The notes: generated by a model not told the origin, from the letters alone. A stretch of DNA of 64,000 bases from UMGS1649 sp045651205 (GCA_045651205.1 JAZRSA010000050.1:87984-151983); one strand, 5' to 3'. Shown: positions 1-9,266, counted from the first letter of the stretch. Made by a program: numbers and translations.

Positions 1-1
1 C

Positions 2-43
2 TTAGATAAAGTATTAGATATAATTAAAGAAAAGATGAATTAA
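2..43 (+). CDS. C-terminal end of a plus-strand gene (partial)
   Basis: An open frame runs from the window edge and gives LDKVLDIIKEKMN before TAA at 41-43. A strong terminator hairpin follows eight bases later, which is what makes a real gene end likely. Only 13 residues are visible, so no family can be named. It converges on the tdk operon. Confidence 0.4.
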   Translation, partial: LDKVLDIIKEKMN

Positions 44-50
44 ATATGTT

Positions 51-77
51 AAAAGCAACGGTTTAACCGTTGCTTTT
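51..77 (+). terminator. Rho-independent terminator of the partial upstream gene
   Basis: An 11-bp perfect stem (arms 51-61 and 67-77, AAAAGCAACGG / CCGTTGCTTTT) with a short loop ends in T residues on the plus strand. It lies just after the TAA at 41-43. The A-rich 5' arm means it could also act on the minus strand. Confidence 0.75.
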
Positions 78-104
78 ACTTTAGCAATAATAAATAAAAA
101 ATGA

Positions 105-126
105 CACTCATTTGCATAAATGAGTG
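105..126 (-). terminator. Terminator of the tdk operon
   Basis: A 9-bp stem (105-113 pairing with 118-126, loop GCAT) is followed on the minus strand by a T-rich tract. It lies about 60 bases past the tdk stop. A smaller hairpin with 7-bp arms occurs between it and tdk at 148-172. Confidence 0.7.
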
Positions 127-187
127 CACCTAATAATTTCTAGGTAGACATTCAATAAGCCAAACTGAATGTTCCCTATTATTCTTA

Positions 188-733
188 TTACAAATTAATC
201 ATACCTGCCGAAAGTCTTTCATAACACTCTCTACATACAGGCATGTACCCTGCTTCTCCAACAAGAATATCTGAATCTTTTGGTCCAGAATAGTATGTAT
301 ATATTGCTTCTTCACACTTACACACTTCGCATACTGATGTCATAAGCTCTATTTTATCTGCCATACACATTACTTCTCCCATTCTTCCAAATGGTTTTCT
401 GTCAGATGTTAAGTTAAGTCCGGAAATATATATTCTCTTGTCCTTATTTGCCAGTCTGTTTATTGCTTCTAGATCTCCGTCTAAGAATTGGAATTCATCT
501 ATTACATAAACATCTGCATCATATTGTTCGATATCTTCTATACAAGATATATTTAATGTATCTAACTCTTTTCCCGACCTTGTTACTATTTTATTATCTG
601 CAAATCTATTATCTATTCCAGGCTTGAATACCATTATATCTTTGCCTCTAATCTTTTGTATTGTTGCTGCTTCTATAGCTCTTTTAGTTTTGCCACACTT
701 CATAGGTCCTGTAAATACATTAATACTTCCCAT
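188..733 (-). CDS. tdk: Thymidine kinase (type II)
   Basis: Phosphorylates thymidine to dTMP with ATP (pyrimidine salvage, cytosolic). Seen in the 181-residue product: Walker A loop GPMKCGKT at residues 9-16, a Walker B-like IDEFQFL segment near residue 78, and a zinc lasso formed by CEVCKC and CREC in the C-terminal third. Length and order match the bacterial/vaccinia-type TK family. ATG start, preceded by a GGAAGG ribosome site. It lies four bases after the histidine phosphatase and is the last gene of the transcript, just before a terminator. Confidence 0.95.
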   Translation of the reverse strand: MGSINVFTGPMKCGKTKRAIEAATIQKIRGKDIMVFKPGIDNRFADNKIVTRSGKELDTLNISCIEDIEQYDADVYVIDEFQFLDGDLEAINRLANKDKRIYISGLNLTSDRKPFGRMGEVMCMADKIELMTSVCEVCKCEEAIYTYYSGPKDSDILVGEAGYMPVCRECYERLSAGMINL

Positions 734-737
734 ATTT

Positions 738-1466
738 TTAACCTTCCATATCTTTATTTATATTATATTCTGTTAATACTTCATAACCATCTTGCTTGCT
801 ATATCTTAAATCGTATATTTTAAGCGCACACGTTGCAAATCTTAATTCTGCCATTTTTTTATATGTTAAGTTTTGTAATCTCTTAGATATTAATTTAAGC
901 GGATTTGCGTGAGTTACTATTACTATTGTGTTCTTTTCATTTGCCGGAACAAGTATTTCATCTAAAAACTCATTAAGTCTTTTTTCTACATCAAAAATAC
1001 TTTCTGAACGTGGAATAATATTCTCTAACTTCTTAATTGGCAAATTAAGCTTTTCTGAATACTCATTTAACGTTGCGCAGCGTCTTAACTCATTTTCTGG
1101 AACAAGTCTGTTTTCTAAATCTATCTTCTTCTCAGATAATGTGTTGTATTCCGGAAACGCTTTTGCATCAGTTCTTTTCATTCCTTGAAACATACCATAA
1201 TGACGTTCGTTAAGTCTTAAATCTTTTACTATTTTCCCTTTATAGTTAAGCTCGTCTGCAAATATCTTACCAGTATCATATGTTCTAGATAAATATGATG
1301 TATATACTTTATCTATTTTAACTTGACCTAGTAACATTTGTATATCTTTAGCAGCAGTAACTGGTTCTTTTCTTCCTTTAGCTGTTAAAGGATAATCTCT
1401 CCAACCATTTATTACTCCCTCTTTAATACCTTTGCAATCTGCATGTCTCATGAATATTAATCTCAC
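738..1466 (-). CDS. Histidine phosphatase family protein
   Basis: The N-terminus MRLIFMRHA carries the RH phosphohistidine motif, as RHA rather than the usual RHG. A second conserved histidine lies in VIVTHANPL near residue 185. Both are signatures of the phosphoglycerate mutase-like histidine phosphatase superfamily. At 242 residues it is longer than the roughly 200-residue CobC/PhoE type because of a charged insert near residues 100-150. The substrate cannot be read from sequence. GTG start, chosen because AAGGAGG lies seven bases upstream. It sits between ftsY and tdk in one minus-strand transcript. Confidence 0.8.
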   Translation of the reverse strand: MRLIFMRHADCKGIKEGVINGWRDYPLTAKGRKEPVTAAKDIQMLLGQVKIDKVYTSYLSRTYDTGKIFADELNYKGKIVKDLRLNERHYGMFQGMKRTDAKAFPEYNTLSEKKIDLENRLVPENELRRCATLNEYSEKLNLPIKKLENIIPRSESIFDVEKRLNEFLDEILVPANEKNTIVIVTHANPLKLISKRLQNLTYKKMAELRFATCALKIYDLRYSKQDGYEVLTEYNINKDMEG

Positions 1467-1478
1467 GTTTTTTCCTCC

Positions 1479-2354
1479 TTATATTATAGAGTCCACAAAT
1501 TCCTTTGCATCAAATTCCTTTATATCGTCTATTTTCTCCCCTATACCAATATACTTGATTGGTATATTTAATTCGTTTATTATTGAAAATACTACGCCAC
1601 CTTTTGCAGTTGAATCAAGTTTTGTAAGTATTATTCCATCTACACTTGTCTTATCGTAAAAAGCTTTAACTTGCTCTACAGCATTTTGTCCTGTAGTAGC
1701 ATCTATTACCATTAATACTTCCGTATCAACAGCAGTAATATTTCTATCTATTGTTTTCTTTATTTTTTCTATTTCATCCATTAGATTTTTCTTGTTATGA
1801 AGTCTTCCTGCTGTATCACAAATTAATGTATCATATCCACCATCTGTATACTTTTTAGAAGCATCAAATACAACTGATGCAGGATCTTGTCCATCTTTTC
1901 CTGATACACAATCTACTCCTACATTTCTTGCCCATATCTCTAATTGTTCTATAGCACCAGCTCTAAATGTATCTCCAGCTGCTAATAAAACTTTGTTGCC
2001 CATTTTCTTGTATAAATTAGATATTTTAGCTATTGAAGTTGTTTTACCAACACCATTAACACCAACAACTAATATTACATTTTTGCTTTTATCGAATTCT
2101 TTAACATCTTCTAATGTTAAAATATTTATCATTTTCTCTTTCAAAAGTTCCATAACATGTTCTTTTGATGTATCATCTTCTCTTTGCAAATCTTTTCTTA
2201 ATTCATTACAAATTTCTGATGTAGTTTTCATTCCTACATCAGAAAGTATTAATAGTTCTTCTATTTCATCTATGATTTCATCAATATCTTCATGTGATTT
2301 AAAAATGTTTGAGATTCCTTTTGAAAAAGCCTCTTTAATCTTTGAAAATATCAT
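1479..2354 (-). CDS. ftsY: Signal recognition particle receptor FtsY
   Basis: GTPase that docks SRP-ribosome complexes at the membrane. Seen: a short helical N domain, then the NG-domain motifs GVNGVGKTTSIAK (G1), DTAGR (G3) and TKLD (G4), ending in a GxGE(K) segment. At 291 residues it lacks the long acidic A domain of E. coli FtsY, as is normal in Firmicutes. The partner Ffh is encoded at 50385-51716. Downstream of a zinc-ribbon gene and 12 bases upstream of the histidine phosphatase; likely co-transcribed. Confidence 0.97.
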   Translation of the reverse strand: MIFSKIKEAFSKGISNIFKSHEDIDEIIDEIEELLILSDVGMKTTSEICNELRKDLQREDDTSKEHVMELLKEKMINILTLEDVKEFDKSKNVILVVGVNGVGKTTSIAKISNLYKKMGNKVLLAAGDTFRAGAIEQLEIWARNVGVDCVSGKDGQDPASVVFDASKKYTDGGYDTLICDTAGRLHNKKNLMDEIEKIKKTIDRNITAVDTEVLMVIDATTGQNAVEQVKAFYDKTSVDGIILTKLDSTAKGGVVFSIINELNIPIKYIGIGEKIDDIKEFDAKEFVDSII

Positions 2355-2384
2355 TTTTGCTCCTTATATTGTTTCGTTTATTTA

Positions 2385-2882
2385 TTAAAATTTATGTCCA
2401 CATTTAGTACAGAAATTAACATCTACACCATGTACAGCTTTACATTCTGGACATACTTTTTCTGTTACAACTTCTTCTACCTTTTCCTCAGGTATTCTTA
2501 CTTTCTTTTGCTTAGCTCCACAATGAGGACAGAATTTATTTTCTATTCCTATTGTTTCTTTACATTCTTCACAAACTCTTAAATCTTTAAGATATAGTGT
2601 TTTAACATCTATTTTATCTATATCTTTATACATTTTTTCTATTCTCTTACATTCTTTTGCAAGTTCTGGTGCTACTTTTTCACCACTTTTATATTTTTCG
2701 TATACCATTACACCGATTTCGCCAAGAGTTGCAGTTATTTCGTCTTCTATATCACTTGCCTTTATTTTAAGCTTAGCTTCTTCCATAAATTTAGAAGATT
2801 TATCTGCTACAGTTTTATATATTTTTTCTGCTCCATCTCCTGCTTTATCTAATACGTCTTTTACTTTATCTTTAAATTCCAT
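2385..2882 (-). CDS. Zinc-ribbon protein with helical N-terminus
   Basis: 165 residues. The first ~90 are charged and helical, rich in Lys and Glu. Two double-CxxC zinc ribbons follow: CEECKETIG...CPHCGAK and CPECKAVHG...CTKCGHKF. There is no membrane segment or signal. Such zinc-ribbon proteins are common in Clostridia, but their function is unknown to me. It lies between murF and ftsY on the same strand with short gaps, so it is likely part of that transcript. Confidence 0.75.
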   Translation of the reverse strand: MEFKDKVKDVLDKAGDGAEKIYKTVADKSSKFMEEAKLKIKASDIEDEITATLGEIGVMVYEKYKSGEKVAPELAKECKRIEKMYKDIDKIDVKTLYLKDLRVCEECKETIGIENKFCPHCGAKQKKVRIPEEKVEEVVTEKVCPECKAVHGVDVNFCTKCGHKF

Positions 2883-2921
2883 AATTAAACCTCCAATTAT
2901 ACCTTGTTTATATCACAAAAA

Positions 2922-4301
2922 TTATACAAGTTCAATGATTTTTGATACTATATTTTCAAATTTCATTCCCCTTGATGCTTTAGCTGCAATAAGCGAATTT
3001 GGTGCTAAAAATCTTTCCATATGTTCATAGAATATTTCTTTAGTTTTATACCAATTTGTTTTTAATTGTTGTTTCTCATCTAAGCCATTATATGCTTGTT
3101 CCATATGTTCTCCAATAACAACAATATTAGTAATTTCTTTTTCTATAGCATATTCTATACAAGACTTATGACCGCTTAGAGTTTCATCTCCAAGTTCATA
3201 CATATCTCCCATTATTATTGTCTTGCATTCTCTATTTGAAGCAGCCACTGTATCTATTAAAGATTTCATAGAAACCGGGTTTGCGTTATATGTATCATCT
3301 ATTAAAAGAATGTTGTCTCCTACTTTCTTAACATCCATTCTCATTTTAAAGCCTTTATATGACTCTACACCTTTTATTATTTCTTCTATAGTCATATTGT
3401 ATCTTAATCCAACAGCTATACCTGTTAAAGCTGCATATACAAGATGTTTGCTAAGTCCTGGTATTCTTAATTCATATAAATTACCATCTATTAAAACTTC
3501 TGCTTTAACTACACCTTCGGTATAATCTACTACTGAATCTATAGCTTTAATGTCTGCATTTTCACTATATCCATACCAAACCTTTTCTATTGGATTTGTT
3601 ATTGTAACTAACATATCATCATCTGCATTTAGTATCGCTACTCCATCTTCAGGCATATTAGCAAAAACTTCTGTTTTAGCCTTTAATATATTTTCGCGAG
3701 TCTTTAAGTATTCTATATGTGCAATACCTATATTAGAAATTACTGCAGTGTCTGGTTTTACAATCTTGCTTATACTATCTATTTGACCTAAATGATCCAT
3801 TCCCATTTCTATTACAGCTATTTCATGATTACTATTTAAACCAAGAACTGTAATAGGTGCTCCTATTTCGCTATTTAGATTTCCAGCCGTTTTTAATACA
3901 TTATATTTTACGCTTAGAACTGAAGCTATCATTTCCTTAGTAGTTGTTTTACCAACACTACCTGTAATAGCCACTACCGGTATATTGAATTTTGTTCTAT
4001 ACCAAGTAGCTAAAGCTTTTAATGATTCTAGTGTATTTTCTACAAGGATATATACTATACCTTCTTCGTAATTTTCTAATTCTTTTTCAATAACCGCTGC
4101 TATAGCGCCATTTTCTTTTGCCATAGATATATAATTATGGCCGTCTGTATTTTCCCCTACAATAGCAAAAAATAGCCCATTAGTAGAAACTACTCTACTA
4201 TCTGTGACTACTTCTTGTACATAGGAGTCAAGGATAGTAGTTTTACCTACTACCTTACCATTAGTTTTTGTTACTACATCTAACAATGATACGTTTTCCA
4301 T
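2922..4301 (-). CDS. murF: UDP-MurNAc-tripeptide--D-Ala-D-Ala ligase MurF
   Basis: Adds D-Ala-D-Ala to the UDP-MurNAc-tripeptide, the last cytosolic peptidoglycan precursor step. Seen in 459 residues: Mur ligase N domain, ATP loop AITGSVGKTTTKEM near residue 110, middle-domain motif ALTGIAVGL, and the C-terminal ligase segment DDTYNANPVSMK. ATG start with GTAGGAGG upstream. It follows ddl, which supplies its substrate, by 28 bases, so the two are probably one operon. murC lies elsewhere in this window. Confidence 0.96.
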   Translation of the reverse strand: MENVSLLDVVTKTNGKVVGKTTILDSYVQEVVTDSRVVSTNGLFFAIVGENTDGHNYISMAKENGAIAAVIEKELENYEEGIVYILVENTLESLKALATWYRTKFNIPVVAITGSVGKTTTKEMIASVLSVKYNVLKTAGNLNSEIGAPITVLGLNSNHEIAVIEMGMDHLGQIDSISKIVKPDTAVISNIGIAHIEYLKTRENILKAKTEVFANMPEDGVAILNADDDMLVTITNPIEKVWYGYSENADIKAIDSVVDYTEGVVKAEVLIDGNLYELRIPGLSKHLVYAALTGIAVGLRYNMTIEEIIKGVESYKGFKMRMDVKKVGDNILLIDDTYNANPVSMKSLIDTVAASNRECKTIIMGDMYELGDETLSGHKSCIEYAIEKEITNIVVIGEHMEQAYNGLDEKQQLKTNWYKTKEIFYEHMERFLAPNSLIAAKASRGMKFENIVSKIIELV

Positions 4302-4329
4302 TGTTCCTCCTACTTTATTAATATTACAT

Positions 4330-5385
4330 TTATTGAACTTTACCGTTATATTTTTTTAAAGATATTTCTATTATCTTTTCGCATAAATCTCCATATTCTA
4401 TTCCAGCAGCTTTCGCTTCTTGTGGAAGTAAGCTTGTTGGTGTCATACCAGGTAATGTATTTGCTTCTAAACAATATGACACATTATCTGGTGTAGAAAG
4501 CATAAAGTCTATTCTTGCATAAACATTTAATCCTAATGCTTTATATGCCTTTTCTGCCTCTTTTTGCATCAATGTTGTTATAAACGGATTAAGATTTGCA
4601 GGGCAAATTTCATCTGTCATACCAGCTTGATATTTATTTTTATAATCATAGAATCCTAATCTAGGTATAATCTCTATAATTGGAAGAGCATGCCCTTCCA
4701 TAACACCTATTGAGAATTCTCTACCACGAATATATTCCTCAACAATTACTGTATCATCATATTTTCTTGCGTTTACTACAGCTGCTCTTAATTCTTCCAT
4801 ATCTGTAGCTATTGAAACACCAACGCTCGAACCACCATTAGAAGGCTTTACAACAGCTGGAACAAATAGATCCATTTTAACATCTTCATATGTTTGTTCT
4901 TTTGTTATTGTTAATCCTTTTGCCATTCTAACACCACGTGGAATTAACATTTTACGAGTAAGATCTTTGCTCATAGCAACCATACTTCCTTCATAACCTG
5001 TTCCTGTATATTTTATATCCATTAAATCGAACGCAGCTTGAACTTTACCATTTTCTCCGTTTTCACCATGTAATGCCATAAATACTATATCTGATGCTTT
5101 ACAGATATCTATTACATTTGGTCCAAAGAATTCATTTGGATTTTCTCTTAATGCTCTTAGTTCATCTATATTTGGTATTTGATGTCCTACAACAGATCTT
5201 TTAGATAATCCATTTTCACCTAACGAAAAGACTGTACTCATATCTACATCTTTTAAACCTAAATATACGTCTAATAATACGACATTATGTCCTTTTTCTT
5301 TTAAAGCTTTACATATTAAAGTACCTGATGTTATTGAAACATCTCTTTCTGTACTTGTTCCTCCACATAAAACTACTATTTTCAT
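4330..5385 (-). CDS. ddl: D-alanine--D-alanine ligase
   Basis: ATP-grasp enzyme making D-Ala-D-Ala for MurF. Seen in 351 residues: N-terminal GGTSTERDVSITSG, glycine-rich loop GGSSVGVS, EEYIRGREFSIGV, and the metal-binding end LEANTLPGMTPTSL. The YDYKNKY segment resembles ordinary D-Ala-D-Ala ligases rather than VanA-type D-lactate ligases (family knowledge). It precedes murF in the transcript and has its own likely promoter at 5429-5457. Confidence 0.95.
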   Translation of the reverse strand: MKIVVLCGGTSTERDVSITSGTLICKALKEKGHNVVLLDVYLGLKDVDMSTVFSLGENGLSKRSVVGHQIPNIDELRALRENPNEFFGPNVIDICKASDIVFMALHGENGENGKVQAAFDLMDIKYTGTGYEGSMVAMSKDLTRKMLIPRGVRMAKGLTITKEQTYEDVKMDLFVPAVVKPSNGGSSVGVSIATDMEELRAAVVNARKYDDTVIVEEYIRGREFSIGVMEGHALPIIEIIPRLGFYDYKNKYQAGMTDEICPANLNPFITTLMQKEAEKAYKALGLNVYARIDFMLSTPDNVSYCLEANTLPGMTPTSLLPQEAKAAGIEYGDLCEKIIEISLKKYNGKVQ

Positions 5386-5428
5386 AATTATTTACTCTCC
5401 TTTGATATATTTTACATATATCCACACC

Positions 5429-5457
5429 ATTATATCACTATATATTTTATATTTCTA
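5429..5457 (-). promoter_or_regulatory. Likely sigma-A promoter for ddl-murF operon
   Basis: On the minus strand TAGAAA (5452-5457) and TATAAT (5429-5434) are separated by exactly 17 bases. The -10 is consensus and the -35 matches four of six. It lies between pcrA and ddl, about 45 bases before the ddl ATG. No terminator is visible after pcrA, so readthrough is also possible. Confidence 0.45.
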
Positions 5458-5461
5458 CTAT

Positions 5462-7774
5462 TTAACCAATAATTTCTAGTGTTGTACCAGTTATTATTAA
5501 TCTCTTCATTCCAGCTGTTTCAAATTTAATTTCTGCAACTTTCATATCTGAATCTTCTGTAAGACTAGTTACAATACCTACACCGAATTTCTTGTGTCTT
5601 ACTTTATCTCCCTCTTTAACATCTGCACCTTTATTATTATCTTTAGCTACAACTTTACCAATATTAACATTCTTTAAGAAGCTAGATGCATCAATTCCAA
5701 TTTTAGAAGGAGCTCGTCTTGGAGAATAACCACCCATAGATTCGCTTTCGCTAATTTCATTAAATGTGCTAGATAACCAACTTTCCACTCTAGAATATTC
5801 ACGGTCAAGATAAGTTTCTTGTTTCATCTTAGTTTTTTCTAAGTTTTCTTTTGCTGCTTCATCTAGATATTCTTTTGGAACTTCTTCAGTAAATCTAGAA
5901 GGTATTGTGTATGTTGTTGTACCATACATTGTTCTTTGTTTTGCATTTGTTAAGAATAACTCTTTCTTTGCTCTTGTTATACCAACATAACAAAGTCTTC
6001 TTTCTTCTTCTATTCCATTATCCTCATCTATACTTCTCTTAGAAGGGAATAATCCTTCTTCCATACCTACTAAGAATACTACCGGATACTCTAATCCCTT
6101 AGCATTATGCATAGTCATAAGAATTACTGCTTCAGCATCTTCTTCCAAATTATCCACATCTGCAACAAGTGCAATGCTATCTAAGAAGTCTGTTAAAGAA
6201 TTATCTGCATTTTCTTCTTCGAATTCTTTAGCAACACCTAGCAACTCATAAAGGTTTTCTAGTCTAGATTCATTTTCTGGATTTTTTTCCTTCATAAGTT
6301 CTGCTTCATATCCTGTAACCTCTAATATTCTTTTCATAAGTTCTGATGGAAGCATTGTATCTTTAACTGCATTTAAGTCTAGTATTAATTCTTTAAAGTT
6401 ATTTACTGCTCCACTGCATCTAAGCTCTGCTATATTTGCTGGTTCTGTAATATACTCAAATGCGCTAAGCCCCATAGACTCTGCTTTTTCTTTTATTCTA
6501 TCTACTGAAGTATCTCCTATACCACGTTTAGGTTCGTTTATTATTCTTGTAAACGATACATTATCTTTAAGATTATTTACTAGCTTAGTATATGCAAGTA
6601 GATCTTTAATTTCTTTTCTAGCATAGAACTTAGTACCACCAATTAATCTATATGGTGTGCCTGTTTTCATAAATACATCTTCAATTACACGGCTTTGCGC
6701 ATTTGTTCTATAAAGCAGTGCAAAATCTCCATATTTGAATTTGCCTGTTCTACACATAGAATCTATTTTATCTACTATATATTCCACTTCATCATATTCA
6801 TTTTTGGCTGTATAATATTTAACTTTTTCACCTTCATCATTTTCTGTCCAAAGGTTCTTTTCTATTTTAGAAGTGTTGTTGTTTATTACTGCATTTGCTA
6901 CATTTAATATTGTTTTAGTACTTCTATAGTTTTGTTCTAGTTTTACTATTTTAGCACCATCATATTCTTTTTCAAAATCTAGTATGTTAGATATATCTGC
7001 TCCTCTAAATGCATATATACTTTGTGATTCATCACCAACCACACACACATTACCATGCATTGCAGCAAGCATACTTATTAGCATAAATTGTACATGGTTT
7101 GTATCTTGATACTCATCTACTAATATATGTTTAAACTTGTTTTGATAATAGCTTAATCTATCCGGATTTTTCTTAAATAACTCTACTGTATGATTTAATA
7201 TATCGTCAAAATCTAGTGAGTTATTTAATTTTAATGTTCTTTGGTACTCATCATATATCTTCGCTATAGTCTCACGTCTATAATCTCCAGTTGCCTCTTT
7301 CATATATTTTTCCGGAGTCTTCATAAGATTTTTCGCGTTGCTTATTTCATTTACTAAACTAGAAACAGAGTAGTTCTTTTCATCTATTTCAAATTTCTTA
7401 AGTAGCTCTTTTAACACCTTTTGTTTATCTAATTCATCTAGTATATTGAAATCTCTAGTAAAACCTAGTGCTTCTATTTCTCTTTTTAGTATTCTTACGC
7501 AAATTCCATGGAAAGTACCAAGCCACATATCTTTAGCTTCATCGCCAACAAGACCTGTTACTCTTTCTTTCATTTCCTTTGCCGCTTTGTTTGTAAATGT
7601 GATTGCAAGTATCTCCCAAGGTTTACAAAGTCCTTGTTCTAAAAGATACGCAATTCTATATGTTAAAACTCTAGTTTTTCCACTTCCTGCACCGGCTAAA
7701 ATTAGAAGCGGACCATCAGTATATGACGCAGCTTCTTTTTGTACAGGATTTAACCCACTTAATAGTTCACTCAT
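5462..7774 (-). CDS. pcrA: ATP-dependent DNA helicase PcrA/UvrD
   Basis: Superfamily 1A 3'-5' helicase for repair and replication. Seen in 770 residues: Q-motif NPVQKEA, Walker A AGAGSGKTRVL near residue 29, Walker B DEYQDTN, motif III GDESQSIYAFRGA, motif IV QNYRS, motif V TMHNAKGLEYPVVF and motif VI VGITRAKKEL. The C-terminus ends in a Tudor-like segment (GDKVRHKKFGVGIV), which binds RNA polymerase in PcrA. The start ATG overlaps the upstream gene's TAA (TAATG), so translation is probably coupled to it. Confidence 0.96.
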   Translation of the reverse strand: MSELLSGLNPVQKEAASYTDGPLLILAGAGSGKTRVLTYRIAYLLEQGLCKPWEILAITFTNKAAKEMKERVTGLVGDEAKDMWLGTFHGICVRILKREIEALGFTRDFNILDELDKQKVLKELLKKFEIDEKNYSVSSLVNEISNAKNLMKTPEKYMKEATGDYRRETIAKIYDEYQRTLKLNNSLDFDDILNHTVELFKKNPDRLSYYQNKFKHILVDEYQDTNHVQFMLISMLAAMHGNVCVVGDESQSIYAFRGADISNILDFEKEYDGAKIVKLEQNYRSTKTILNVANAVINNNTSKIEKNLWTENDEGEKVKYYTAKNEYDEVEYIVDKIDSMCRTGKFKYGDFALLYRTNAQSRVIEDVFMKTGTPYRLIGGTKFYARKEIKDLLAYTKLVNNLKDNVSFTRIINEPKRGIGDTSVDRIKEKAESMGLSAFEYITEPANIAELRCSGAVNNFKELILDLNAVKDTMLPSELMKRILEVTGYEAELMKEKNPENESRLENLYELLGVAKEFEEENADNSLTDFLDSIALVADVDNLEEDAEAVILMTMHNAKGLEYPVVFLVGMEEGLFPSKRSIDEDNGIEEERRLCYVGITRAKKELFLTNAKQRTMYGTTTYTIPSRFTEEVPKEYLDEAAKENLEKTKMKQETYLDREYSRVESWLSSTFNEISESESMGGYSPRRAPSKIGIDASSFLKNVNIGKVVAKDNNKGADVKEGDKVRHKKFGVGIVTSLTEDSDMKVAEIKFETAGMKRLIITGTTLEIIG

Positions 7775-8508
7775 TATATATTAACCTCTATTACACCACC
7801 ATAATCTACTACATCTAACCCTTCAAAATGATGGAATTTTAACCCTTTCTTCTCTATAAATGCTTTTATTTTATTGCCATTTACTAAATTATTTACATCT
7901 CCAAATAATACAACAGTATCCCCAAATCTAGCCATAGCTCCGCCAATAAATCCTTGCATATCTGAATTTTTAAATGACATTTGATTTTGCTTTATAAATA
8001 TCTTGTTTGTTCTTGTTTTTAATTTAACATCTGGTTCATTAACGTATATAACATCTAGTCCAGCATCCATTAAAGCTCTTGCCACACCAATATCTGATGT
8101 AATACAAGAATTTTCATCTACTGGAAAAGTACTACATCTAGCATAACCTTGTCCAACATCAATTAATCTATATCCACTGTTTATTAAATATGTTTTAACC
8201 ACTTCATCTGTATATTTAAAGTTGTGAATTGCGTTATTACCCACAATACACACATTATATGGCACATCTAATGGATATTCTCCTCCGACATGTGTTATGC
8301 CTGTTGTAGCTGCAAAAGGAAGAAGCTCCTCCTTTTCTGGCGATGCAAATAACACTCTACCAACTTTTAAATAATATATATCTACGTGTGCAGATATCTC
8401 ATCATACACATCTAAATTAAACTCATTTTCTATTAATTCGTAGCCTAAAGATCTAATGTATTCTTTTTCTACATTTCTCATTCTAAAGTCTATAATTGCA
8501 TATTTCAT
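7774..8508 (-). CDS. DUF6873-like GME-fold protein
   Basis: 244 residues, soluble, no signal. Composition and motifs (NCVGN-like CIVGNNAIHNFKYT near residue 90, CSTFPVDENSCITSD near residue 130, C-terminal GGVIEVNI) resemble a clostridial family described as having the guanidino-group-modifying enzyme fold. I recognise this from memory only. No enzymatic activity can be claimed. Translationally coupled to pcrA by a TAATG overlap. Its promoter and ribosome site lie inside the upstream terminator hairpin. Confidence 0.6.
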   Translation of the reverse strand: MKYAIIDFRMRNVEKEYIRSLGYELIENEFNLDVYDEISAHVDIYYLKVGRVLFASPEKEELLPFAATTGITHVGGEYPLDVPYNVCIVGNNAIHNFKYTDEVVKTYLINSGYRLIDVGQGYARCSTFPVDENSCITSDIGVARALMDAGLDVIYVNEPDVKLKTRTNKIFIKQNQMSFKNSDMQGFIGGAMARFGDTVVLFGDVNNLVNGNKIKAFIEKKGLKFHHFEGLDVVDYGGVIEVNI

Positions 8509-8514
8509 AAAGTA

Positions 8515-8553
8515 AAATCACCTGCTAAAAGTATACCTTCAAGCAGGTGATTT
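8515..8553 (-). terminator. Terminator of the amidase gene, overlapping a promoter
   Basis: A 12-bp perfect stem (arms 8542-8553 and 8515-8526) with a 15-base loop is followed on the minus strand by TTTTACTTT. It separates the amidase gene from the GME-fold gene. A promoter lies across the stem-loop, so the element has two roles. Confidence 0.75.
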
Positions 8554-8558
8554 GTCAA
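8530..8558 (-). promoter_or_regulatory. Sigma-A promoter inside a terminator hairpin
   Basis: Consensus TTGACA (8553-8558) and TATACT (8530-8535) are exactly 17 bases apart on the minus strand. The -10 lies in the hairpin loop. The predicted start, near 8523, falls within the 3' arm, so a transcript from here lacks the 5' arm. It has only about 15 bases of leader, beginning at the AGGTGA ribosome site. Confidence 0.75.
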
Positions 8559-8568
8559 TTGAAAATGG

Positions 8569-9234
8569 CTATACAAGAAGCATTTCATTAACTATTTTTT
8601 GTATGGCATAATAATCATAACCGGCTGCTGTTAGTCTTTCTTTTCTTTCTTTGCCGTTTCCCCATAAACCTAAAATAACTTCATCTGCAATTTCTTCATT
8701 AGACTTTCTAGTTTCACTGCTACCTTCTTCAAAATCGTTTATTTTATTTGCCTCAGATATAACATAATCTATTTTACTTAAAAGATATTTACCAGGGCAT
8801 GCTGTTGCAATATACATCTTATGCCAAGTTAAATTTTCTCCTTTTACTAATTTGCCTAGATTGTTTCTTTTAGCTATATCTGCAACAAGCAATACTAATT
8901 TACCTAATGCTTTGTCCGAAACAGGATAGTCTCCACCTACTTTACTATTTGAAACCTCTATAGTTACAGACTCTGTATTAGACTTAAAGTTGCTATTGGT
9001 ATATGCTGTATTCTCTTCGTTTACATATAACCCTACTCTACCATCACTGTCTATACCGTAGTGACTAGACGCATTTCTATTCTTACCCATAAAATACTTG
9101 CCACATTCTTCTATGGTTAATACCGATGCCATATGATGAATAGTTATAACTTTAATCCTACTACCATTTCTCCCTAACATATAATTAGTTTTATCTGCAA
9201 GTATTGTTTTATCTATTAATTTTGAATTGCTCAT
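8569..9234 (-). CDS. N-acetylmuramoyl-L-alanine amidase with Cpl-7 domain
   Basis: Cleaves the MurNAc-L-Ala bond of peptidoglycan. Seen: Amidase_2/PGRP fold with zinc-type residues in ITIHHMAS (near residue 32), WHKMYIATACPGKYL near residue 140, and a C-terminal Cpl-7-like cell-wall-binding motif (EEIADEVILGLWGNG...LTAAGYDYYAIQKIVNEML). This architecture is typical of phage endolysins. There is no signal peptide, so export or lysis mode is unclear. I use the second ATG (9234) because GAGGTG lies five bases before it. Monocistronic between two terminators. Confidence 0.88.
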   Translation of the reverse strand: MSNSKLIDKTILADKTNYMLGRNGSRIKVITIHHMASVLTIEECGKYFMGKNRNASSHYGIDSDGRVGLYVNEENTAYTNSNFKSNTESVTIEVSNSKVGGDYPVSDKALGKLVLLVADIAKRNNLGKLVKGENLTWHKMYIATACPGKYLLSKIDYVISEANKINDFEEGSSETRKSNEEIADEVILGLWGNGKERKERLTAAGYDYYAIQKIVNEMLLV

Positions 9235-9240
9235 TTTACA

Positions 9241-9260
9241 CCTCATATTATTATATGAGG
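9241..9260 (-). promoter_or_regulatory. Hairpin sequestering the amidase ribosome binding site
   Basis: CCTCATAT and ATATGAGG form an 8-bp stem with a 4-base loop directly before the amidase start. Its 3' arm contains the GAGG of the ribosome site, paired with CCTC, which mimics anti-Shine-Dalgarno. Translation is therefore likely damped until the hairpin opens (inference). Confidence 0.5.
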
Positions 9261-9266
9261 TAAAAA

